Source of the DNA: an uncultured Gemmatimonadota bacterium
Lineage (GTDB): Bacteria > Gemmatimonadota > Gemmatimonadetes > Gemmatimonadales > Gemmatimonadaceae
Direction: 5' to 3'
NCBI GenBank assembly: GCA_903882745.1
Contig: CAIRYG010000002.1
Span: 62,001 to 126,000 of the forward strand
DNA length: 64,000 bases
The notes under the pieces were generated by a model that did no database searches, was not told the origin of the DNA, and saw only the letters and a program-made list of their open reading frames with translations. Made by a program: the position numbers and the translations under genes. This document shows positions 17,107 through 25,014 of this stretch, one piece after another; positions within the stretch are counted from its first letter, which is position 1; each line of letters opens with the position of its first letter.

Positions 17107-18333
17107 GTGCAGACGCTCGCGAGGTGGCCAGTCGCGACGAAATCGGCGCTGGCACTACTACAGGCACTACCACCGGCACTACCACCGGCACTACTACCGG
17201 CACTACTACCGGCACTGCTTCTGGTGACTGCGTGCGCTCCCGGCAGCAGTGCACGTCCGAGCAACATCGCGCCCGAGGTACCGTACACACAGCGCGTGCT
17301 CGCGCGCAGCGGCGAGGGTGCGCCCGTGTATCGGATCCCCGCCCTTACGATGACAAAAGCTGGAAGCGTGCTCGCGTCGTACGATGCGCGCCCCTCTGGC
17401 AACGACCTCCCATCGCACATCGCCGTGATGCTGCGCCGTAGCACGGACGGAGGGCGCACCTTCGCGCCGCCGATCACGGTGCTGGCCGACACCGCACCCT
17501 TCGGCTTCGGCGATCCGAGCTTCGTCGTCGATCGCGTCACGGGGCGCATATTTCTGTTCTACGCAGCCGGGGTACGGCAAGGATTCTTCGGCGCACACGC
17601 CGGCGTCGGGGAGACGGACCCAGAAGTCCTCCACGCGGACTACAGCTACTCCGATGACGATGGTCGCTCCTGGCGCCACCGCCGCATCACGGCGCAGATC
17701 AAGGACAGTGTGTGGGGCGGGCTCTTTGCCTCGTCAGGTGAGGGGATCCAACTGCGCCACGGACCGCATGCAGGGCGGCTCATTCAGCAGTACGCCATTC
17801 GTTACAAAGGCGCCAACTGGGCGGCGAGCGCCTACAGCGACGATCATGGCGAGCACTGGCGCATGGGCCAGCTCGTCGGCCCCGGGAGTGATGAGAACAA
17901 AGTCGTCGAACTCGCCGACGGCACCGTCATGCTCAACATTCGCGCGAAGCCCATGCGACGCACCGCACTCTCGCATGATGGCGGTGCCACATGGTCCCTT
18001 CCGCGTGACGAGCCGCTCCTCCCCGACCCCGGAAACAACGGGTCCATCATTCGCGTCGCCCCAGATGCGGCCACAACCGATGCTCGCGCGCACTGGCTGC
18101 TCTTCAGTAACACCGAGAGCACAACCGCTCGCGTGAATCTCACCGTGAAACTCTCGTGCGACGACGGCCGCACCTGGCCTGTCCGTCGTACCATCGAGGC
18201 GGGCCCGTCGGCGTACTCCACGCTCACGCCGCTCGGCAACGGCCGCTTCGGACTCCTCTACGAAGGAGGAGACTACGCGACCATCACCCTCGCCCTCTTT
18301 GACGAGCGCTGGCTCGGCGCGGGCTGCCGCTGA
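17107..18333 (+). CDS. Lipoprotein exo-alpha-sialidase (BNR-repeat, GH33-like)
   Basis: A 408-residue protein with a lipoprotein signal peptide (lipobox LVTAC, Cys43) and a six-bladed sialidase propeller. The family YRIPAL motif with its catalytic Arg is at 75-80, and a possible catalytic Asp follows in ASYDAR at 93. Five Asp-box repeats are visible: STDGGRTF, SDDDGRSW, SDDHGEHW, SHDGGATW and SCDDGRTW. The C-terminal GLLYEGGDYATI holds the usual LYEGG. It probably releases sialic acid or a related sugar at the cell surface. Start GTG 17107 is two bases after the ygfZ stop. The signal peptide core is encoded by a 12-base tandem repeat. Substrate is not certain. Confidence 0.85.
   Translation: MQTLARWPVATKSALALLQALPPALPPALLPALLPALLLVTACAPGSSARPSNIAPEVPYTQRVLARSGEGAPVYRIPALTMTKAGSVLASYDARPSGNDLPSHIAVMLRRSTDGGRTFAPPITVLADTAPFGFGDPSFVVDRVTGRIFLFYAAGVRQGFFGAHAGVGETDPEVLHADYSYSDDDGRSWRHRRITAQIKDSVWGGLFASSGEGIQLRHGPHAGRLIQQYAIRYKGANWAASAYSDDHGEHWRMGQLVGPGSDENKVVELADGTVMLNIRAKPMRRTALSHDGGATWSLPRDEPLLPDPGNNGSIIRVAPDAATTDARAHWLLFSNTESTTARVNLTVKLSCDDGRTWPVRRTIEAGPSAYSTLTPLGNGRFGLLYEGGDYATITLALFDERWLGAGCR
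17151..17222 (+). repeat. 12-bp tandem repeat in the sialidase signal peptide
   Basis: Six consecutive 12-base units (GGCACTACYACM-like, the last one divergent) lie at 17151-17162, 17163-17174, 17175-17186, 17187-17198, 17199-17210 and 17211-17222. Units two and three are identical, as are four and five. They encode the ALPP/ALLP hydrophobic core of the signal peptide (residues about 16-39). Unit length is a multiple of three, so slippage changes length but not frame. Confidence 0.9.
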
Positions 18334-18339
18334 ACAACC

Positions 18340-19308
18340 TCAAGGGTCGAGCAAATCCGCGGCGTCTCGAGTCTCAGATAGGCGCTTCGGCTCGGGAGCG
18401 CGAACGCCCGGCGGAACAATCAGCGTTGCGCGGCCTCCTTCGCGGAGCACCTTGTCCGCAACGCTGCCGAGCAAGAGTCGCGACAGGCCACGCCCGTGGG
18501 TTGAGATCGCCACGACATCCGGATCGCTTGCGTGAATGTGACTGAGAATCGCGCGACTTGGGGTCGCATCAACGGCAACCGCCGACTTGGCCTTGAGCCC
18601 AGACGCGTGGAGCTGGGTGCACAGTGCGTCGAGAGCCGCCTTGGCATGCTCGGCAGCGGGACTGACACCAAAGTGATTGTGCGTCGGCTCAACAGCGAGC
18701 GCGATCCCATCCCCGGACCACTCCGGGGCCACCACATGCAACAACTCCATCTCGGCATCAAACGTGCGCGCGAGCCACATCGCGTACGGGAATACCTCCT
18801 CGGCGACGTCGGACCCGTCGGTCAGCACGAGGAGGCGCTGCACGCCCGGTGTGCGCGCGGCCGCAACTGGGGACATCGCAATCACAGGACAGGGTGCATG
18901 GCGCACGACCGCATCGGTCACGCTCCCAATCCAGTTCGGCGCCCAGCCACTCGCATGCTTGGTGCAACAGACAATCGCGAGCACTGCGAGCTCAGTGGCA
19001 ACGTCGACGATCGATTCCGACAGCGACCCCACGCGGAATTCCGTGACGACCAGCAATCCCGATGTTCGCCGTACATCATCCGCGCGTTGTAACAGCCACG
19101 CCTCGGCATCATTGCAGACCAACGCCTCGACGTCAGGGTCGGGAAGAATCGGTCCGAGCTCCGGTGGTCCCGCCATCATCGCCATCGGCTGATGCACACG
19201 AACCAGCGCAATCCCAGCGCTCATGCGGCGCGCAATTTCGACCGCGTGAGGAATCGCGGCAGCCGCTTCGGCCGAGCCGTCAAGGGGAACAAGCAACAGG
19301 TTGGGCAT
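18340..19308 (-). CDS. Tandem universal stress protein (two UspA domains)
   Basis: A 322-residue protein of two UspA domains: the first begins LLLVPLDGSAEAAAAIPHA and the second RLLVLTDGSDVAEEVFPYA near residue 165. Domain 2 keeps the ATP-binding loop G-x2-G-x(9-10)-G-S as STHGRGLSRLLLGSVADKVL. Domain 1 has a weaker version (ASGWAPNWIGSV). Tandem Usp proteins act in stress adaptation, sometimes as nucleotide-dependent switches; the partner here is unknown. ATG 19308 is preceded by GGGAGG at 6 bases. A long inverted-repeat element lies just upstream (19325-19419). The gene converges with the sialidase gene only 6 bases away. Confidence 0.92.
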   Translation of the reverse strand: MPNLLLVPLDGSAEAAAAIPHAVEIARRMSAGIALVRVHQPMAMMAGPPELGPILPDPDVEALVCNDAEAWLLQRADDVRRTSGLLVVTEFRVGSLSESIVDVATELAVLAIVCCTKHASGWAPNWIGSVTDAVVRHAPCPVIAMSPVAAARTPGVQRLLVLTDGSDVAEEVFPYAMWLARTFDAEMELLHVVAPEWSGDGIALAVEPTHNHFGVSPAAEHAKAALDALCTQLHASGLKAKSAVAVDATPSRAILSHIHASDPDVVAISTHGRGLSRLLLGSVADKVLREGGRATLIVPPGVRAPEPKRLSETRDAADLLDP

Positions 19309-19324
19309 CGGAGCCTCCCGACTC

Positions 19325-19419
19325 GCGGTATCGCTGCTCGACGCTCACGTCCGTGGCGTCAGCGCACGCGTACCCGAATAGTGCCCCCGCGCGACCGCCG
19401 AGCGTGTCAGCGATACCGC
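19325..19419. repeat. Long inverted-repeat element upstream of the universal stress gene
   Basis: A perfect 12-base inverted repeat, GCGGTATCGCTG (19325-19336) and CAGCGATACCGC (19408-19419), flanks 71 bases. Inside it ACGCTC (19341-19346) pairs with GAGCGT (19400-19405), and GGCG (19355-19358) with CGCC (19396-19399), so the whole 95 bases can fold into one interrupted stem. It fills most of the gap between the exported amidohydrolase stop (19466) and the stress-gene start (19308), both on the minus strand. It could be a transcript-end structure, a leader, or a small repeat element. I see no target-site duplication. Confidence 0.65.
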
Positions 19420-19465
19420 CCGCCAACCCAAGCGAAAAACCCTACAGTGGCTGTCCTACCTCACC

Positions 19466-20722
19466 CTACTTTGGCCAGCCAGCCTGCGGCAGCGCCTTGG
19501 TGATGCGCAGCGCATTCTGGAAATAGAGCTTTTTGAGGACCGCGTCTGGGAGATCAACACCGTAGAGCTTCCAGAAGGCGTGGTAACCCCTGTAGTAGTC
19601 GAAGTACTCGTCGGCGGTCTCAAACACACGCCAATAGTAGGGATACTCCTCGGGATAGTAGGCATCCTTGCCGAAGAGGATCCGATCTTGGTACTTCACA
19701 AAGAAGTCGTGCGCGCCGCGTGGTTGGCGCCCGATGTCATAGAGCACCGCACCCACCTCCGCGTACAGATTCGGCATGGCGTCAAACATCTTGCCGAGTC
19801 GCGCCAGATTGTTGGCGTGCCAGCCGAGGTGTGCAGCTACGAACGTCGTCTTGGAGTGCTTACGGAACAGGTTATCGCGCTCCGTCATTAGCGCTTCGAA
19901 CTTCGGGAAACGATCGCTCGGATACCGGCGATCGCCAAAGAGCGCGATCTCCAGCCAGCGCTCGTTGTTCAGGTCCATCGCTTCAAAGAACTCCTGCGGA
20001 TCGGCGGTGTGAATGAACACCGGGATCCCAAGACGGGCGCAGGCGTCCCACACCGGATCGAGCTCCGGGTCATCGATCTTCAGGCGCGTGCCGTCCGCCT
20101 TTTTGATGGTAAGACCGAGGCTCTTGGCGATTTCGCCAACGCCGACCGCCCCGGCTTTCACGTCGGCTTCGAGCTGGGCGACAGCCTTCTCCGCCCAGCC
20201 GGGCCCGACATTTCGGAAGTCGATTCCGGCGAGGACTCGGATGCGGTCCTTGGATTTTGGATTCGCATTCACGGCGGCCATCGCGCGCACAATGCGATCG
20301 CCCGACATGTTGTCGACGGCGACCATCATGCGGACGTTCAGCGTGTCGAGTTGCGCGACCAGCCCGGCGACCGACTCTGGCGAGTTGAGCAGTCCCTGCG
20401 GATGCCCGTGATAATCGATCGCCGGGTACTTGGCGCTCTTCACCATGTGCACTGGGGTGACGAGGGTCGAGTGCGGACGGTAGTCCACGATGCTCGGCGC
20501 GGGGAACTGCGGTGCCATGCAGCTGCGCGGGCGAATCTCCGCCATTCCTGGTGGGCAGCTCTCACCGGCGGGAATCGTCATGCCGCGTCCCGCGCCCTGC
20601 CCGCGGCCGCTCGCGGGTGCCCCCTGTCGTCCACTCGTCGGGTCCTGGGCGAGCACGACAGCCGCAGGGAATACGCAGGTGATGAGCAGCAGCAGCGAGC
20701 GACAAGTCAGCGGGCGACGCAT
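19466..20722 (-). CDS. Exported metal-dependent amidohydrolase (amidohydrolase 2 family)
   Basis: A 418-residue protein with a Sec signal peptide (SLLLLITCVFPAAVVLAQ), then a Gly/Arg/Ala-rich linker (about residues 28-48) and a TIM-barrel of the ACMSD/amidohydrolase 2 type. Likely metal ligands are HxH in DYHGHP, the His of VFIHTAD, the His of AAHLGWH and the late Asp of GKDAYYP. It should hydrolyse or decarboxylate a small substrate in the periplasm; the substrate is not evident. ATG 20722 has TAGGAG five bases upstream. The next gene downstream (stress protein) is 157 bases away beyond the inverted-repeat element. Confidence 0.82.
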   Translation of the reverse strand: MRRPLTCRSLLLLITCVFPAAVVLAQDPTSGRQGAPASGRGQGAGRGMTIPAGESCPPGMAEIRPRSCMAPQFPAPSIVDYRPHSTLVTPVHMVKSAKYPAIDYHGHPQGLLNSPESVAGLVAQLDTLNVRMMVAVDNMSGDRIVRAMAAVNANPKSKDRIRVLAGIDFRNVGPGWAEKAVAQLEADVKAGAVGVGEIAKSLGLTIKKADGTRLKIDDPELDPVWDACARLGIPVFIHTADPQEFFEAMDLNNERWLEIALFGDRRYPSDRFPKFEALMTERDNLFRKHSKTTFVAAHLGWHANNLARLGKMFDAMPNLYAEVGAVLYDIGRQPRGAHDFFVKYQDRILFGKDAYYPEEYPYYWRVFETADEYFDYYRGYHAFWKLYGVDLPDAVLKKLYFQNALRITKALPQAGWPK

Positions 20723-20771
20723 GGAAACTCCTAGATGATGTCGAGGTGCTCTAATTTGATGATAGAACGGC

Positions 20772-20805
20772 GAAGGGCGCGACCACCGAGGTGATCGCGC
20801 CCTTC
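20772..20805 (-). terminator. Hairpin terminator after the small lipoprotein gene
   Basis: GAAGGGCGCGA (20772-20782) and TCGCGCCCTTC (20795-20805) form an 11-bp stem. The loop can pair further (CACC with GGTG), so the helix is nearly continuous. It lies between the small lipoprotein stop (20831) and the amidohydrolase start (20722), both on the minus strand. Confidence 0.75.
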
Positions 20806-20830
20806 TGCTGTCTGAGGAAGAGAGCCGAGA

Positions 20831-21034
20831 TTACGGCTTCTTCGGGGCCGGAGCAGCGGCCGGGGCAGCGGCCGGAGCGGCAGCCTTGGCGGCCATGGCC
20901 GTCGTGTCCTTCTTGGTGGTGTCAGCAGCCGGGGCAGCAGCAGCGGCTTCCGGAGCCTTCGGGGCTTCTTCCTTCTTCGCTTCGCCGCAGGCCGTGATGG
21001 CGAGCACCGACGCAACAAGCGCGATCTTCTTCAT
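20831..21034 (-). CDS. Small Ala/Pro/Lys-rich lipoprotein
   Basis: A 67-residue predicted lipoprotein: MKKIALVASVLAITAC gives a typical signal peptide with lipobox ITAC and lipidated Cys16. The mature part (about 52 residues) is almost entirely Ala, Pro, Lys, Glu and Thr and is probably disordered or extended. ATG 21034 has AAGGAG seven bases upstream, and a well-placed promoter (TTGACC/TACTAT) and terminator flank it, so it is a stand-alone transcription unit. No family is recognised. A cell-wall or envelope spacer role, like short lipoproteins of other diderms, is speculation. Confidence 0.8.
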   Translation of the reverse strand: MKKIALVASVLAITACGEAKKEEAPKAPEAAAAAPAADTTKKDTTAMAAKAAAPAAAPAAAPAPKKP

Positions 21035-21071
21035 GAGGAATCTCCTTACGAGTACTGGTTGGCACAGTCGA

Positions 21072-21092
21072 GACTGCGCCAAATACGCAGTC
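21072..21092 (-). promoter_or_regulatory. Leader hairpin of the small lipoprotein mRNA
   Basis: GACTGCG (21072-21078) and CGCAGTC (21086-21092) form a perfect 7-bp stem with a 7-nt loop, immediately after the predicted transcription start (about 21101) and 38 bases before the start codon. It may protect the 5' end of the mRNA; that is inference. Confidence 0.5.
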
Positions 21093-21107
21093 CTCGGACA
21101 GCACAGA

Positions 21108-21136
21108 ATAGTACACATTTTCGAGGGCGAGGTCAA
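21108..21136 (-). promoter_or_regulatory. Sigma-70 promoter for the small lipoprotein gene
   Basis: On the minus strand TTGACC (21136-21131) and TACTAT (21113-21108) are separated by exactly 17 bases. The expected start point is near 21101, giving a leader of about 67 bases before ATG 21034. Confidence 0.7.
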
Positions 21137-21403
21137 GTGTTAGCAAATCGCCCAAGTCCAATGACTGCAAGACGTTCGCTCGGGGGAAGCTTAGCGCAGG
21201 GGGCACCGAGTAACGTTCCCGACTCGGCGGCTCCTGATAATTGGGTACACATCGCGTCCAAGTTGTTGATTGAAAAGCACTTATGTCGCCTCACCCGGAG
21301 CACGCGCTGGCGGCAGACTCGCGGCCGAACTGCGGTAAAACAGCGGCGCCACACCCACGGTTAGATTTCCTGACGTCCACCACCGCCTCGGCGAGGTACC
21401 GCA
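21137..21403. other. Gap before the molybdopterin oxidoreductase, no gene seen
   Basis: The part of the 369-base divergent gap not used by the lipoprotein promoter. I see no coding region. The only structure is a 6-bp inverted repeat (CCGAGT 21206-21211, ACTCGG 21222-21227). No convincing -35/-10 pair for the plus-strand oxidoreductase was found. GAGG lies about nine bases before its ATG. Confidence 0.6.
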
Positions 21404-23497
21404 ATGACGAATCCCCTGCCGACCCTCGACTCGACGCCACACACCGTGCGCGGGGCCTGTCCGCACGACTGCCCTGATACCTGCGCCACGCTCGTAACGG
21501 TCGAGAATGGACGCGCCACGCGCATCCAGGGTGATCCGGATCATCCGGTCACGAGTGGATTTCTGTGCGCGAAGGTGAATCGCTACCTCGAACGCACCTA
21601 CCACAAAGATCGTCTCACCACGCCACTCAAGCGCGTGGGACCGAAAGGCAGTGGACAGTTCGCGCCCGCCACCTGGGACGAAGCGCTCACCGACATCGCC
21701 GCTAAGCTCAACGCAATTCGCACGAGCGCGCACGGACCGGAATCGATCCTTCCGTACTCGTACGCGGGGACCATGGGCTACGTGCAGTCGCAGTCCATGG
21801 ACCGACGCTTCTTTCACCTCATCGGCGCGTCCAAGCTCGATCGCACGATCTGCGCGACAGCCGGCGCGACGGGGATGCAGATGACGGTCGGCGCCAACCT
21901 CGGCGCAGACTCCGAAGGGGTGAGTGAGAGCGATCTGATTCTGCTGTGGGGAACGAACACCCTCACGTCAAATCCGCACCTCTGGCCGTTTGTGCTTCAG
22001 GCGCGAGCCAAAGGCGCGCGCGTGCTCTGCATTGACCCAATCCGCACGCGCACGGCTGACCAGTGCGACGAATGGATTGCGATTCGTCCGGGCACCGACG
22101 CTGCGCTCGCCCTGGGAATGATGCATGTGCTGTTCGCCGACGGCCTTCAAGACGACGATTACATCGCCCAGTACACCCTCGGCGGTGATGCGCTCCGAGA
22201 GCGCGTGCGCGAGTATCCACCGGCGCGCGTTGCCCAGATCACGGGGCTCGCCGAGGAGCGTATTGTGGCGCTCGCGCGGGAGTATGGACGCGCGAAGGCT
22301 GCGTTTATTCGCGTGAACTACGGCCTTCAGCGTCATGCCGGCGGCGGGATGGCGGTGCGTACCATCGCCTGCTTGCCGGCCGTCACCGGACACTGGCGCC
22401 GGCCGGGTGGTGGCGTGCTGCTCTCGAGCAGCGCGAATTTTCAGTTCAACAAGCAACGGCTCGAGCGCCCAGAGCTGTCGCCCGCGGTGCGCACGATCAA
22501 CATGATCCGGCTCGGCGAGGCGCTCAACGCCCCCGACGCTGGCGTTGGGGGCCCGCCGGTGCAGGCGCTGATCGTGTACAACTCGAATCCCGCGGCGGTC
22601 GCACCGGACACCAACGACGTGCGCCGCGGGCTCGCACGAGACGATCTGTTCACTGTGGTGCTCGAGCACTTCCAGACTGACACCGCCGACTGGGCCGACT
22701 GGGTGCTTCCCGCGACGACGCAGCTCGAGCATTGGGATGTGCACTTCGCCTACGGACATCTGTACGCGACGCTCAACCAACCGGCGATTGCGCCGATGGG
22801 CGAGGCCAAGTCGAACGCCGAGATCTTCCGCCTGCTCGCGGCCACGATGGGGCTCGACCACGAGTGCCTGCGCGACGACGATATCACGCTGGTCAAGCAG
22901 GCGCTCGACACCACAGGGGAGCGCATGCACGGGGTGACCTTTGACGCGCTCCTGGAGCACGGCTGGGTGCGGCTCAATGTGCCGCGGCCCTATCTGCCGT
23001 ATGCGGAAGGTGGATTCACAACGCCTAGCGGGAAATGTGAGTTCTACTCGGAGCGGATGGCGCAGATGGGGCTCGACCCCCTCCCCGCTTTCACCGCACC
23101 CTACGAGTTCCCCGATATCGCGACGGAGCTCGCGGCCAAGTATCCACTCACGCTGATTTCAAGCCCGCGGCATCAGTTCTTGAATTCGACGTTCGTGAAT
23201 GTGGAGTCGCTCCGTTGGAACGCCCAGCCGGAGGTAATGATTCATCCGGTAGATGCCGCGCGTCGCGGGATCATGAATGGGGCCCGCGTGACGATTGCAA
23301 ACGATCGTGGCGGTTTTACCGCTATCGCACAGGTGACCGATGCCGTGCGCGAGACCGTGGTGTGGGCCCCGTCGATTTGGTGGACCAAGCTGGCCGGCGA
23401 TGGCGAGAATGCCAACGCCACAACCTCGCAACGCGAGACCGACCTAGGGCATGGCCCTGTGTTTTACGACAACCTGGTAGAGGTATCAGCCGCGTGA
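21404..23497 (+). CDS. Molybdopterin-dependent oxidoreductase (DMSO reductase family)
   Basis: A 697-residue catalytic subunit of the bis-MGD molybdenum/tungsten family. The N-terminal [4Fe-4S] motif has cysteines 19, 23, 27 and 55 (CPHDCPDTC, then FLCAK). Cys150 in RTICATAG is the likely metal-ligand position. The C-terminal molybdopterin-dinucleotide-binding domain includes LISSPRHQFLNSTF. There is no Tat signal, so it should be cytoplasmic, and no electron-transfer or membrane subunit is encoded nearby. The substrate cannot be predicted. Its TGA overlaps the GTG of the AAA+ ATPase gene (GTGA), an unusual and suggestive coupling. Confidence 0.88.
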   Translation: MTNPLPTLDSTPHTVRGACPHDCPDTCATLVTVENGRATRIQGDPDHPVTSGFLCAKVNRYLERTYHKDRLTTPLKRVGPKGSGQFAPATWDEALTDIAAKLNAIRTSAHGPESILPYSYAGTMGYVQSQSMDRRFFHLIGASKLDRTICATAGATGMQMTVGANLGADSEGVSESDLILLWGTNTLTSNPHLWPFVLQARAKGARVLCIDPIRTRTADQCDEWIAIRPGTDAALALGMMHVLFADGLQDDDYIAQYTLGGDALRERVREYPPARVAQITGLAEERIVALAREYGRAKAAFIRVNYGLQRHAGGGMAVRTIACLPAVTGHWRRPGGGVLLSSSANFQFNKQRLERPELSPAVRTINMIRLGEALNAPDAGVGGPPVQALIVYNSNPAAVAPDTNDVRRGLARDDLFTVVLEHFQTDTADWADWVLPATTQLEHWDVHFAYGHLYATLNQPAIAPMGEAKSNAEIFRLLAATMGLDHECLRDDDITLVKQALDTTGERMHGVTFDALLEHGWVRLNVPRPYLPYAEGGFTTPSGKCEFYSERMAQMGLDPLPAFTAPYEFPDIATELAAKYPLTLISSPRHQFLNSTFVNVESLRWNAQPEVMIHPVDAARRGIMNGARVTIANDRGGFTAIAQVTDAVRETVVWAPSIWWTKLAGDGENANATTSQRETDLGHGPVFYDNLVEVSAA

Positions 23498-24963
23498 CCG
23501 CTCCGACCCTTCCGACCACACTGGGCGCCCTTCGGCGCTCCCCCTTCGCGACTCCTGACCGTGCGCACCGCACGGTGAAGGACGAGATGCGCAAGAACCT
23601 CATCGCCAAGCTCGCCGCCGGCGGCCCTCTGTTTGACGGAGTGCTCGGCTACGAAGACACGGTGATGCCGCAGATCGTGAACGCGCTGCTGTCGAAGCAC
23701 AACTTTATCCTGCTCGGACTGCGCGGGCAGGCCAAGTCGCGCATTCTGCGTGCGCTCACCACGCTGCTCGATGACGTGATGCCGATTGTGGCGGGCAGCG
23801 AGATCAACGATTCGCCGTTCCATCCGATCTCAAAGTTCTCACGCGAACTCATTGCCAAGATGGGCGACGACACGCCCATCGCCTGGGTGAACCGTGACCA
23901 GCGCTACGTGGAGAAGCTTGCGACCCCCGACGTCACAGTGGCCGACCTGATTGGCGACCTGGATCCGATCAAGGCCGCGCGCGGCGGGCACATGCTGGCC
24001 GACGAGCTGACGATCCACTACGGCATGCTCCCGCGTGCGAACCGCGGAATCTTTGCGCTCAACGAGTTGCCAGACCTTGCGGGGAAGGTGCAGGTCGGCC
24101 TGTTCAACATCATGCAGGAAGGGGATGTCCAGATCAAAGGCTACCCCGTGCGCTTGGAGCTCGACGTACTGCTCTGCTTCACCGCGAACCCCGAGGATTA
24201 CACCGCGCGCGGCAAGATCATCACGCCGCTCAAGGACCGCATCGGAAGCGAGATCATTACGCACTACCCGGAAACGGTGGAGCTCGGCATGAGCATCACC
24301 GCGCAGGAGGCGTGGACCGCGCGTGGCGCCGACCGTCCGGTGCGGCTATCGCCGCTGCTCAGCGAGTTGGTGGAGCGTGTCGCGTTCGAAGCGCGTAACG
24401 ACAAGCGGATCGACAAGCGCAGCGGCGTAAGCCAGCGCATGCCGATCACGGTGGTTGAAAATGTGGTGAGCAACGCGGAGCGCCGTGCGATTCGAAATAA
24501 TGAGAACGAGATCGTGCCGCGCTTGGCGGACGTCTATGCCGCGCTCCCCGCGATCACCGGCAAGATCGAGCTCGAGTATGAGGGAGAGCTTGTCGGTGGT
24601 GCCGCGATTGCGCGCGAGCTGATTCGTCGCGCGGCTGATGGCGTGCTCAAGGAGCACGCGCCGGGAGCGGATACCGACAATATCGTGATCTGGTTCGACG
24701 GTGGCTCGGCGCTGCAGGTGAGCGAGGATGCCAGCGCGAGCGTGATGCGGAAGGCCTTCGAGGTGGTGCCCGGCTTGATCGATTTGGTTACGAACAACGG
24801 GCTCGCGAATCCCAAGGACGATGCCTTTACCGCGGGTGCCTGCGAGCTCGTGCTGGAGGCGCTCGTAGCGCGTCGAAAGCTGAGCCGGAGCGATCAGGGG
24901 CAGTATGCTCGGGCGGCACGGGAGGAAGGACGCCGCCGGCGCGGGAATCCGGAGGAGATGTAA
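23494..24963 (+). CDS. MoxR/Mg-chelatase-like AAA+ ATPase
   Basis: About 489 residues. The nucleotide-binding loop is GLRGQAKS at 75-82 (Ala where most P-loops have Gly before Lys) and the Walker B segment reads GIFALNELPD (Asn-Glu rather than Asp-Glu). From memory these are habitual in this Mg-chelatase-related family rather than signs of decay. A sensor/arginine-finger region (KIITPLKDRIGSEIITHYP) and a helical C-terminal domain follow. Such ATPases work with a VWA protein to remodel or insert metals into client enzymes (CoxD/E, NorQ/D, CbbQ/O). The start is GTG 23494 overlapping the molybdoenzyme stop. A VWA protein is encoded at 26419. Confidence 0.85.
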   Translation: MTAPTLPTTLGALRRSPFATPDRAHRTVKDEMRKNLIAKLAAGGPLFDGVLGYEDTVMPQIVNALLSKHNFILLGLRGQAKSRILRALTTLLDDVMPIVAGSEINDSPFHPISKFSRELIAKMGDDTPIAWVNRDQRYVEKLATPDVTVADLIGDLDPIKAARGGHMLADELTIHYGMLPRANRGIFALNELPDLAGKVQVGLFNIMQEGDVQIKGYPVRLELDVLLCFTANPEDYTARGKIITPLKDRIGSEIITHYPETVELGMSITAQEAWTARGADRPVRLSPLLSELVERVAFEARNDKRIDKRSGVSQRMPITVVENVVSNAERRAIRNNENEIVPRLADVYAALPAITGKIELEYEGELVGGAAIARELIRRAADGVLKEHAPGADTDNIVIWFDGGSALQVSEDASASVMRKAFEVVPGLIDLVTNNGLANPKDDAFTAGACELVLEALVARRKLSRSDQGQYARAAREEGRRRRGNPEEM

Positions 24964-24980
24964 GCGCTCATGCGCATAAC

Positions 24981-25013
24981 CAAATGGGCGCCTCAAGTTG
25001 GGGCGCCCATTTG
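24981..25013. terminator. Bidirectional terminator between ATPase and MFS genes
   Basis: CAAATGGGCGCC (24981-24992) and GGCGCCCATTTG (25002-25013) form a perfect 12-bp stem with a 9-nt loop between two convergent genes (stops at 24963 and 25015). A/T pairs at the base supply T-rich tails in both directions. Confidence 0.85.
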
Positions 25014-25014
25014 C

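Noticed and set aside
23494-24963. AAA+ gene as a pseudogene because of atypical Walker A (GQAKS) and Walker B (Asn-Glu)
   Set aside because: The frame is intact and these variants recur, as far as I recall, across this Mg-chelatase-like family.
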